Assembly (NCBI GenBank): GCA_015484555.1
Contig: WFMZ01000071.1
Span: 65,078-97,234, forward strand
Length of the DNA: 32,157 bases
Direction of reading: 5' to 3'
From: Hydrogenovibrio sp.
Lineage (GTDB): Bacteria; Pseudomonadota; Gammaproteobacteria; Thiomicrospirales; Thiomicrospiraceae
A program made the translations under genes and the position numbers. The notes under the pieces are model-generated. The model was not told where the DNA came from. It was given only the letters and a program-made list of their open reading frames with translations, and ran no database searches. Shown piece after piece: positions 26,105 to 32,157 of the stretch. Each line of letters begins with the position of its first letter. Positions within the stretch are counted from its first letter, which is position 1.

Positions 26105-28108
26105 CTACTTACCACTAGTGTTGTTACCCAATGAAGCTGCTAATGATCGACCAGTACTATCCATTTGGGCTAGTAGTGTCTGCAAAGAACCAAACTCAAG
26201 TCGATACTTTAACTCAAGTCGGTTATAACGCGCATCCACTTTTATTGTTTCTGCTGAAATTTCCTTTAAACGAGTATTAATATTAGTCAGTCTATTACCG
26301 ATAAGACCTGTTTTTTTATCTAAGAATCCATCAAATAAATTACTTAAACGATCCGCATAACCTCGGTTAAAGTCTATCGTCCCTCTTGCACCAGTGGTAT
26401 TACCTTCTATTTTAAACTCTAGCCCTTTAGGAGAGCCAGCAAGAACTGAATTGATTTTAACATTCTGACCTGTTCCAATAAAAGTATAAAAAGCACCATT
26501 TTTTTCCAATGAACCTTGTACATCTGCACCAGAAGTTTCTGCTGTTACACTGAAGCCAGATACTCCAGAGGTTAAGAAATTACCCGACGACAATGCTATC
26601 TTAGAAGCAGAGCCATATTTTTCAGAGTTCATCGCAAACGTTTTGGTTACCGCATCATATCCCACGGCTACTCTGCCACCAACTGTTGCAACATTACTGT
26701 CGTTATTAATCACCCTAGCTATTTCTTTGGCTAAATTGTCTTCCGTATAAGAACCCGAAGACAGCACTAAATCTAAAGTGCTATTACCATCGATACTCAC
26801 TTTGAACGTATTATTGGTACCATCAATAGTAATCCCTGTTCCTGCAACCGCTGCTCCAGCAACAGAAGCTTGTGCCGCTGCCGCATTAATTTCAACGTTA
26901 AAAATTCCTTCTACAGTATCTTTAGTAGAACCTGTATAAGAGATTAAATTATCGGAAGCAGAAGCATTTGCCGCAAATAGCTTTCCCACTGCTTTTGGGT
27001 TATTCGTTAAGGCCGTCGTTAACATACTTTGGTCTAACTTCAAAGTACCATCTAAGGCTGAAGTAATCCCAATATCAGCTAAAGACTGTACTGAACCAGA
27101 TAAACCTGGAATGGAGTCAATCATAGCCGATCTAATATCCGACTTCACCGTTCTTAAAGCCGAATCACCTTGTAATTTACCCGTAACAGATTGTTTATCT
27201 TTAGGGGAATCATAAGAGCCTAAATCTTTAATAATAGAGTCCAAAGCATTAAACAACTGAACAAAATCACCCACACCTTTAGAAAGCCCTTTCGTGTCCT
27301 CTGTAATTTCGATGGTTTTAGGCTTACCAATATCTGCTGATTTCAGGTTAAGCGTAACGCCTTGAATAACACCGGCAATATTGTTACCTGAATTATGAAT
27401 AGTCAGTCCATTCACCACAATCGTTGAGTCTTGAGCAGCAACCGTTTCATTCATATTAGCTGTAATTAACCTAGATAACCCTAGTGCATCAGTATTATTT
27501 CCATCCGTATCACCAGTAGTAGACACATCAATCGAATTACCCGCACCAGAGTTAGTGGCCGAAAACATCAACTTATAACCCGTTCCTACATTCACAACAG
27601 TGGCATTCACACCTATATTTGCATTATTCACGGCATCTTGAATACCCCTTAAGGAGTGATTAGTTGCATCAATCGTAATAGAAGAGGTCGCGCCACCTAC
27701 ATTAAAATTCAGTGTACCTTCACCAACCACACTGTTGGTGGAGGTAAATGCTGTTTGGGTTGCTAAAGTATGCGCTGTCGCCAGCGCTTGCACCTCGATT
27801 TGATACAATCCATTGCTTGGCTTACCTGTTACCGTTGTGCCAATAACCGTTCCATCAGATGAGCTAGAAGATTTCTTTTGAAAATTAGAAATATCCGTTA
27901 AGGTGGCTACTTGTGTTTTAAAGGAATTAAAGGCGAACTTAAGTGTATCAAACCCGGTTAACTCACTGTTAAACTTGGTTTCGGATCGAGCAATGTTAGC
28001 TCGTTTAGAGGAAACATCTGCCTCTGCAAGTGTTTTTGACATACTTGCAACATCAAACCGACTCGCACCTAATGAATTTAGAATAGTATTACCAATATCA
28101 TTTGCCAT
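26105..28108 (-). CDS. fliD: Flagellar filament cap protein FliD
   Basis: Cap at the filament tip that folds incoming flagellin. The ATG at 28106-28108 is preferred over an in-frame one at 28144: it has GGAGA six bases upstream and gives the normal start MANDIGNTILNSLGASRFDV. The protein is 667 aa, clearly longer than the usual 450-500. Terminal coiled coils are present (about 20-80 and 605-665, ending in LEFGSLQTLLAQMDSTGRSL). The middle contains two flagellin-IN-like units, about residues 98-195 (NGLYQIEVQALATAHTL) and 398-510 (VEGIFNVEINAAAAQASV), which suggests an internal duplication in the exposed domain. A sigma-28 promoter lies 75 bases upstream. Confidence 0.94.
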   Translation of the reverse strand: MANDIGNTILNSLGASRFDVASMSKTLAEADVSSKRANIARSETKFNSELTGFDTLKFAFNSFKTQVATLTDISNFQKKSSSSSDGTVIGTTVTGKPSNGLYQIEVQALATAHTLATQTAFTSTNSVVGEGTLNFNVGGATSSITIDATNHSLRGIQDAVNNANIGVNATVVNVGTGYKLMFSATNSGAGNSIDVSTTGDTDGNNTDALGLSRLITANMNETVAAQDSTIVVNGLTIHNSGNNIAGVIQGVTLNLKSADIGKPKTIEITEDTKGLSKGVGDFVQLFNALDSIIKDLGSYDSPKDKQSVTGKLQGDSALRTVKSDIRSAMIDSIPGLSGSVQSLADIGITSALDGTLKLDQSMLTTALTNNPKAVGKLFAANASASDNLISYTGSTKDTVEGIFNVEINAAAAQASVAGAAVAGTGITIDGTNNTFKVSIDGNSTLDLVLSSGSYTEDNLAKEIARVINNDSNVATVGGRVAVGYDAVTKTFAMNSEKYGSASKIALSSGNFLTSGVSGFSVTAETSGADVQGSLEKNGAFYTFIGTGQNVKINSVLAGSPKGLEFKIEGNTTGARGTIDFNRGYADRLSNLFDGFLDKKTGLIGNRLTNINTRLKEISAETIKVDARYNRLELKYRLEFGSLQTLLAQMDSTGRSLAASLGNNTSGK

Positions 28109-28182
28109 AATCGTTCTCCAGTCTGAGTATTTAGGCCGCAGCATTTATTATATTTTTTATGGAAGCACTCTGCTACTTAAAT

Positions 28183-28209
28183 ATATCGACTGCTATCATT
28201 AAAACTTAA
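28183..28209 (-). promoter_or_regulatory. Sigma-28 (FliA) promoter for fliD-fliS-fliT
   Basis: On the minus strand, TTAAGTTT (28202-28209), 11 bases and GTCGATAT (28183-28190) match the consensus TAAAGTTT-N11-GCCGATAA at 7/8 and 6/8, with exact spacing. The start codon lies 75 bases downstream. Confidence 0.7.
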
Positions 28210-28299
28210 CTCAAAAATTAAAGTTAAAGAACTTTTTGTTCTATTTACCCACTAATCTTAGCATTTTTAAAATTAAGCTAATTTCACACCAAGTCCTCA

Positions 28300-28332
28300 A
28301 AAAAAACAAAAACCCCGAAAAAACGAGGTTTT
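28300..28332 (-). terminator. Intrinsic terminator of flagellin gene 1
   Basis: On the minus strand, AAAACCTCG and CGGGGTTTT form a nine-pair stem with one mismatch and a six-base loop. It is followed by T-rich sequence with a run of eight T. It lies 20 bases after the flagellin stop and just upstream of the fliD promoter, separating the two units. Confidence 0.8.
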
Positions 28333-28351
28333 AAATAAAGTGGACGGATAA

Positions 28352-29179
28352 TTACTTAAGCAAACCTAATACAGTTTGAACCTGTTGGTTCGCTTGTGAC
28401 AGCATACTCATACCAGCTTGTTGTAGAACTTTAGTTCTTGCCAAGGTTGCACTTTCTTTAGCAAAGTTAGTATCTTGAATCTGACTTCTTGCAGACTTAA
28501 TATTTTCATTCACATTCTGTAAGTTAGAAATGGTGTATTCCATACGGTTTTGTATCGCACCATACCCTGCTCGGGCTGTTGTGACTGCACTTAACGCAGC
28601 GTCAATCTGTGTCATCACAGTCAGAGCACTCGCAGCATTACTAATCGTTCCTGACACGCCCAATGTTGATGCATCCATCGCAACCAATGAAATCTTGATC
28701 GTATTTCCTGCGCCCGTTTCCCAACCAGCATGGATAGAGACAGGACTAGAGCCAACAGACAAGCTCATTAAGTCTACGCCATTAAATTTCGTAGTTGATG
28801 CAATACGGTTGATTTCTATTTTAAGCTGTGTAACTTCTACATCCATTTGCTTACGCTGTGCTGGACTGTAGGTTTCGTTAGTTGCCTGCACCGCTAGCTC
28901 ACGAACACGCTGAAGCATATTCACCGTTTCTTGAGCAGCACCATCGACAGTTTGTACTAGTGAAATACCGTCGTTGGTATTACGAATCGCCATATCTGTA
29001 CCATCAATCTGTGTTGTCATTCCTGTTACAACCGCTTTACCAGCGGCATCATCTGCTGTTTTGTTAATACGTAAACCAGAAGTTAAACGCTCCATCGCTG
29101 TCGACATTTCACGAGCTGAACGATCTAATAAACGAACTGCAGTATCTGCAGGTATATTTGTGTTGATTACCATTGACAT
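28352..29179 (-). CDS. Flagellin (copy 1)
   Basis: Filament subunit secreted by the flagellar export system. At 275 aa it is a short flagellin with the conserved D0/D1 helices and only a small variable middle. The N-terminus is MSMVINTNIPADTAVRLLDR and the C-terminal region contains SATLARTKVLQQAGMSMLSQ, ending in QTVLGLLK. It is about 93% identical to copy 2 (18 differences in 275 by eye). The start has GGAG with seven bases to the ATG and a sigma-28 promoter upstream. Which copy should be called fliC or flaA cannot be decided here. Confidence 0.97.
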   Translation of the reverse strand: MSMVINTNIPADTAVRLLDRSAREMSTAMERLTSGLRINKTADDAAGKAVVTGMTTQIDGTDMAIRNTNDGISLVQTVDGAAQETVNMLQRVRELAVQATNETYSPAQRKQMDVEVTQLKIEINRIASTTKFNGVDLMSLSVGSSPVSIHAGWETGAGNTIKISLVAMDASTLGVSGTISNAASALTVMTQIDAALSAVTTARAGYGAIQNRMEYTISNLQNVNENIKSARSQIQDTNFAKESATLARTKVLQQAGMSMLSQANQQVQTVLGLLK

Positions 29180-29247
29180 GATAAATCTCCTTTGTGTGTG
29201 TATGTATCTTTATAATTACGAGGCACTCTTTGCTGCCTTCAATCTAT

Positions 29248-29273
29248 ATATCGGCAATAACCAGAACTCTTTA
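29248..29273 (-). promoter_or_regulatory. Sigma-28 promoter of flagellin gene 1
   Basis: On the minus strand, TAAAGAGT (29266-29273), 10 bases and GCCGATAT (29248-29255) match the FliA consensus with a spacer one base shorter. The start codon lies 69 bases downstream, giving a leader of roughly 60 bases with a short CA-repeat just before the ribosome site. Confidence 0.7.
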
Positions 29274-29336
29274 GTTTTTATTGCCATTTTTTTGACATAA
29301 TCAAAAAATAAACGTTTTTAAAGGGTTTTGAAGGGT

Positions 29337-29354
29337 AAAAATCGCCAGGGGTGG
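29337..29354 (-). repeat. Copy 3 of the 18-bp dispersed intergenic repeat
   Basis: An exact CCACCCCTGGCGATTTTT on the minus strand lies between the flagellin 1 promoter and the terminator of the flagellin pseudogene. Its orientation is opposite to copies 1 and 2. It is about 20 kb from copy 2 and 28 kb from copy 1. Confidence 0.75.
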
Positions 29355-29410
29355 GTAGCCTAAAACCATCGTCTTAAGGTTATTACCTCTGTACTTTATT
29401 AAATTTTAGC

Positions 29411-29448
29411 CAAAAAAAAACGGCAGCTACTTAAAAAGCAACTACCGT
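29411..29448 (-). terminator. Intrinsic terminator behind the flagellin pseudogene
   Basis: On the minus strand, ACGGTAGTTGCT and AGTAGCTGCCGT pair over 12 positions, including G-U pairs. Nine T follow (plus-strand A run 29412-29420). It lies about 65-100 bases beyond the end of the decayed reading frame and appears to be the retained terminator of that gene. Confidence 0.7.
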
Positions 29449-29514
29449 CAACACACAAGGGAAACCCCTAATTTTTTATTTTACAATAGCTCTTATGGCT
29501 ATTAAAACTTTATT

Positions 29515-30061
29515 TATCTAATCAATCCCTATACCTGCTTGCTACAGCATTTAAGTTTGTGCCAAATTTACACTTTATTTAGCAAAATAGACATCTGTAA
29601 TACAACTACGAGCAGCCATGATATTTTCATTGATCTTTTATACTGCATTCTAACTTGCCCTAGCTTTCGAGACAGCCGATAACGCTTTATCACAAAAAAC
29701 TCTAAAGTACCTTTTCTTAAGCATATAAGTTATCACCAAGCAACCCAAACTGCAAAGCAATGGCACGTACATCAGTTAAAGAAACTTTGAGGGTGTTTTT
29801 AACCCCCATTTCCCACTACAAATAAATATCGATTATCCAAGAAGAGTGAAGAAGATTAGCTACCTCGTCTGTTGCACCACCTAACTTCATACCAAAGAAA
29901 TACCTTCATTCACATTACGGATAGCCATATCGGTACCATGAATTTGCGGAGTCATCATCGCAACAACGACTTTCCATAGACAACGTTATTTTTCTCTATT
30001 TTCTGCCTAATAATAGAACCGTATTAGTGGCAGGAATATTAGTATTAATGACCGCCTCCAT
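29515..30061 (-). pseudogene. Decayed third flagellin gene
   Basis: About 550 bases of flagellin remnant between the two intact copies, in the same orientation. The start at 30059-30061 gives MEAVINTNIPATNTVLLLGR and then a stop. After a deletion, VVVAMMTPQIHGTDMAIRNV and NEGISLV are followed by a stop in place of Gln. WEMGVKNTLKVSLTDVRA matches the WETGAGNTIKISLVAMD block. INENIMAARSCITDVYFAK then runs into three in-frame stops (at the positions of Glu, Lys and Gln) before QAGIG. Parts of the N-terminal and central domains are missing. Its sequence differs much more from copies 1 and 2 than they do from each other, so it was a separate older paralog. No sigma-28 promoter is visible upstream. 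The limits are approximate. Confidence 0.9.
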
Positions 30062-30133
30062 ATTTATACGCTAAAATATCCTAATGAATTATTTCAAAAA
30101 ACGACTGCAAAATAAATCGTCTTTTGGAAAAAT

Positions 30134-30160
30134 AAAACCTACTTAGAATAAGTAGGTTTT
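30134..30160 (-). terminator. Intrinsic terminator of flagellin gene 2
   Basis: A 12-bp perfect stem, AAAACCTACTTA with TAAGTAGGTTTT and a three-base loop, lies 18 bases after the flagellin 2 stop. On the minus strand it is followed by ATTTTTCC. It is T-rich on both sides and could act in both directions. Confidence 0.8.
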
Positions 30161-30177
30161 TATTAAAGCGTTTAAGT

Positions 30178-31005
30178 TTATCGCAATAACCCGAGTACAG
30201 TTTGAGTCTGTTGGTTCGCTTGTGACAGCATACTCATACCAGCTTGTTGTAGAACTTTAGTTCTTGCCAAGGTTGCACTTTCTTTAGCAAAGTTAGTATC
30301 TTGAATCTGGCTTCTTGCTGCCAAGATGTTTTCATTCACGTTCTGTAAGTTAGAGATGGTATATTCCATTCGGTTTTGGACCGCACCATACCCTGCTCGA
30401 GCTGTTGTAATTACACTTAACGCTGCGTCTACCTGTGTCATCACAGTCAGAGCACTAGCAGCATTACTAATCGTTCCTGACACGCCCAATGTTGATGAAT
30501 CCATCGCAACCAATGAAATCTTGATCGTATTTCCTGCACCCGTTTCCCAGCCAGCATGGATAGAAATAGGACTAGAGCCAACAGACAAGCTCATTAAGTC
30601 TACGCCATTAAATTTCGTAGTTGATGCAATACGGTTGATTTCTGTTTTAAGCTGTGTAACTTCTACATCCATTTGCTTCCGCTGTGCTGGACTGTAGGTT
30701 TCGTTGGCTGCCTGAATCGCTAGCTCACGAACACGCTGAAGCATATTCACCGTTTCTTGAGCAGCACCATCAACTGTCTGTACTAATGAAATACCATCAT
30801 GAGCGTTACGGATAGCCATATCTGTACCACCAATCTGTGTTGTCATTCCTGTTACAACCGCTTTACCAGCGGCATCATCTGCTGTTTTGTTAATACGTAA
30901 ACCAGAAGTTAAACGCTCCATCGCTGTCGACATTTCACGAGCTGAACGATCTAATAAACGAACTGCATTATCTGCAGGTATATTTGTGTTGATTACCATT
31001 GCCAT
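30178..31005 (-). CDS. Flagellin (copy 2)
   Basis: Filament subunit of 275 aa. The N-terminus is MAMVINTNIPADNAVRLLDR and the end is QQTQTVLGLLR. It differs from copy 1 at about 18 residues, several of them conservative (V/I, A/S), concentrated in residues 35-130 and 190-245. The nucleotide sequences of the two genes are nearly identical at both ends, which suggests recent duplication or gene conversion. Its leader is longer than that of copy 1 (about 97 bases from the -10 box to the start) and its -10 box is a perfect match to FliA consensus. Both copies are intact and probably expressed late. Confidence 0.97.
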   Translation of the reverse strand: MAMVINTNIPADNAVRLLDRSAREMSTAMERLTSGLRINKTADDAAGKAVVTGMTTQIGGTDMAIRNAHDGISLVQTVDGAAQETVNMLQRVRELAIQAANETYSPAQRKQMDVEVTQLKTEINRIASTTKFNGVDLMSLSVGSSPISIHAGWETGAGNTIKISLVAMDSSTLGVSGTISNAASALTVMTQVDAALSVITTARAGYGAVQNRMEYTISNLQNVNENILAARSQIQDTNFAKESATLARTKVLQQAGMSMLSQANQQTQTVLGLLR

Positions 31006-31101
31006 GATACTTCTCCCAAGTGATTTAGATTAATGAAACTATTTTACAAACTTAGATATCAATCTTAACTAAGTGTTTAAAACAATTTCCTTTCAACTTA
31101 G

Positions 31102-31127
31102 TTATCGGCGCTACGGAGAATTCTTAA
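31102..31127 (-). promoter_or_regulatory. Sigma-28 promoter of flagellin gene 2
   Basis: On the minus strand the -10 box GCCGATAA (31102-31109) is a perfect match. With a 10-base spacer, as in flagellin gene 1, the -35 box is TTAAGAAT (5/8). The start codon is 97 bases downstream. Confidence 0.65.
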
Positions 31128-31216
31128 GTTTTATTTTTAAAATGATATACAGGATTGATTAATAATACTTTAAAAACAATAATTTACTATACTTTTTTAT
31201 TTAAAATTCTTTCTAA

Positions 31217-31258
31217 AACCTTCCTTAAAGCTAAGGTAGGAAGGTTAATTAACCTTCC
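31217..31258. repeat. Triple-arm inverted repeat with a perfect 20-bp palindrome
   Basis: GGAAGGTTAATTAACCTTCC (31239-31258) is a perfect palindrome. Its left half extended, AGGAAGGTT (31238-31246), also pairs with AACCTTCCT at 31217-31225. The middle arm can thus pair with either side but not both. The element lies between the flaG terminator and the flagellin 2 promoter, in a 324-base gap without genes. Neither hairpin is followed by a clear U-tract on the minus strand, so it does not look like a simple terminator. Confidence 0.6.
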
Positions 31259-31273
31259 ATAAAAATTAAAGCC

Positions 31274-31298
31274 AAAAAAAGCAGGCCAGAGCCTGCTT
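31274..31298 (-). terminator. Intrinsic terminator of flaG
   Basis: On the minus strand, AAGCAGGC and GCCTGCTT form an eight-bp perfect GC-rich stem with a four-base loop, followed by five more T and GGC. It lies 31 bases after the flaG stop. Confidence 0.8.
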
Positions 31299-31329
31299 AA
31301 TTTAGAGTGAAACGAAGTAATGATCATTG

Positions 31330-31776
31330 CTATGCCGTGATGCTAAGTAATCTTCCTACTTGTTCGCCAGCCGAAGCTCTCTGGTTTGAATGTTCTTCTA
31401 AATACTTGGTTAACCTAGCTGATACTTGTAAAAATTCCTCTGAAGGATATTGCTTAATCACTTTTTGGGAATTAGCGTCAATTAAGATAAAAACACTTCT
31501 CCCAGAAGCCTTATCCTGCTTAAAAGACATATAGTCACCTAATGAAGAAAGTTTTTTATTAACTTCATTCATCAACTTTTCCAAGTCTTTATTAGAAGAC
31601 TGCTCTACAACTGTTTTTACGATGACAGGTTTAACCAAATCAACCGATTCTTGCAACCTAGCTGAAGATTTGACAACCACTTGGCTAGATTGCCCCTCCT
31701 GAGCCTTAACTCCAGGTAAAGAGGACATTGTAGAGGCATAAGTACCTAATGTTAATTTAGAATTTAATGTATTCAT
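31330..31776 (-). CDS. flaG: FlaG family protein
   Basis: Small protein linked to filament length and flagellin handling in Pseudomonas, Vibrio and Campylobacter; its mechanism is not well defined. The protein is 148 aa. The N-terminal half is low-complexity. The C-terminal FlaG domain (about 60-135) reads LEKLMNEVNKKLSSLGDYMS, FKQDKASGRSVFILIDA and KVIKQYPSEEFLQVSARLTK. The domain core is typical (a helix, F-x-x-D, then an I-R/K-Q-x-P-x-E motif). The ribosome site is AAAGGGG. In relatives flaG lies downstream of flagellin and upstream of fliD; here it is upstream of both intact flagellins and downstream of a flagellin relic. Confidence 0.9.
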   Translation of the reverse strand: MNTLNSKLTLGTYASTMSSLPGVKAQEGQSSQVVVKSSARLQESVDLVKPVIVKTVVEQSSNKDLEKLMNEVNKKLSSLGDYMSFKQDKASGRSVFILIDANSQKVIKQYPSEEFLQVSARLTKYLEEHSNQRASAGEQVGRLLSITA

Positions 31777-31854
31777 GTTCGCCCCTTTTATAAGTTAAAG
31801 CAAAATATTAGGTGTTTTGTGCATAAAGGTTAATTTAAACAACATAACACTCAA

Positions 31855-31880
31855 CTATCAGGTGATTTCAATAAAGTTAA
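31855..31880 (-). promoter_or_regulatory. Weak candidate sigma-28 promoter for flaG
   Basis: On the minus strand, TTAACTTT (31873-31880, 6/8), 10 bases and CCTGATAG (31855-31862, 5/8) resemble the flagellin promoters in spacing. They lie 79 bases before flaG. The match is poor in the -10 box and overlaps the end of the flagellin relic, so this is tentative. Confidence 0.25.
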
Positions 31881-31950
31881 TACAGTCTAGGTCTGTTGGT
31901 TCGCTTGTTATAGAACTTTAGTTCTTACCAAGGCTGCACTTGCAGCTGAT
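31866..31950 (-). pseudogene. C-terminal relic of a fourth flagellin gene
   Basis: Read on the minus strand, ASAALVRTKVL, a stop, then QANQQT, a stop, then TVLTLL. It aligns with the flagellin C-terminus (SATLARTKVL ... QANQQTQTVLGLL), with the nine residues between these blocks deleted. The DNA stretches TCTGTTGGTTCGCTTGT and TAGAACTTTAGTTCTT are identical to parts of the intact genes. Upstream of it to the window end (about 31951-32157) I see no recognisable coding sequence, only A/T-rich DNA. The relic occupies the place where fliC is found in relatives, upstream of flaG. Confidence 0.8.
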
Positions 31951-32157
31951 TTTTTTAAAAAAAACTTACCCAATCTTTTATTTTTCATACCCTTTCAACA
32001 GCTAGTTAGTACAAGTATTATTTCCCTTCTTAGTAGGTAACGGCCAAATTTTATAAACCTTTAGCTAAAATTTTATTTTTTTTAAAATTAATTTTGGCAT
32101 ACTAACTGTTAATAGCCATATAACAACTTACTACAGGCGCCTTTTACAGGATTTAGT

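Noticed and set aside
32100-32120. Minus-strand ATGGCTATTAACAG, resembling a flagellin start (MAIN).
   Set aside because: The frame stops after five codons and the sequence from there to the relic does not resemble flagellin, so it was not joined to the relic.

Overview
The window looks like chromosomal DNA of a low-GC, polarly flagellated gammaproteobacterium. A sulfur-oxidiser or marine relative of the Thiomicrospira/Hydrogenovibrio/Thiomicrorhabdus group is plausible, but this rests only on overall protein style and gene order. Two facts support the class assignment. The left part keeps the enteric order trxB | ftsK-lolA-rarA-serS, without lrp. The right part keeps the Pseudomonas/Vibrio order flagellin, flaG, fliD, fliS, fliT, fleQ, fleS, fleR, fliE-J, fliK, fliL-M-N.

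Region 1 (1-8540) is housekeeping. On the minus strand, ftsK, lolA, rarA, crcB and gcvH are nearly contiguous, followed by serS, which runs off the left edge. On the plus strand, trxB is followed by a periplasmic FKBP-type prolyl isomerase. Region 2 (8540-9340) holds a small membrane protein gene and little other coding. It also contains a candidate small RNA on the minus strand (about 8543-8653) and the terminator of the flagellar operon.

Region 3 (9343-31776), all on the minus strand, is a large flagellar cluster. Transcription runs from right to left. It starts with flaG, flagellin 2, a decayed flagellin, flagellin 1, fliD-fliS-fliT and the regulators fleQ-fleS-fleR. These are followed by fliE-F-G-H-I-J and then fliK, an MCP-like membrane protein, motA, motB, fliL, fliM and fliN. 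fliOPQR and flhB do not follow fliN, which is closed by a strong terminator. The promoters that can be read give a clean hierarchy. fleQ has a near-consensus sigma-70 promoter. fliE and fliK each have a GG-N10-GC sigma-54 promoter, and fliD and both flagellins have sigma-28 promoters.

The main oddities are these. An exact 18-bp repeat (CCACCCCTGGCGATTTTT) occurs in three intergenic gaps up to 28 kb apart. The FleQ-like master regulator lacks its N-terminal domain and the known c-di-GMP contact residues. The window holds four flagellin loci, two intact and about 93% identical, one pseudogene and one C-terminal relic. An MCP-like protein and motAB are inserted between fliK and fliL. A set of mutually exclusive hairpins lies between flaG and flagellin 2. 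No transposase, CRISPR array, tRNA or rRNA was recognised.
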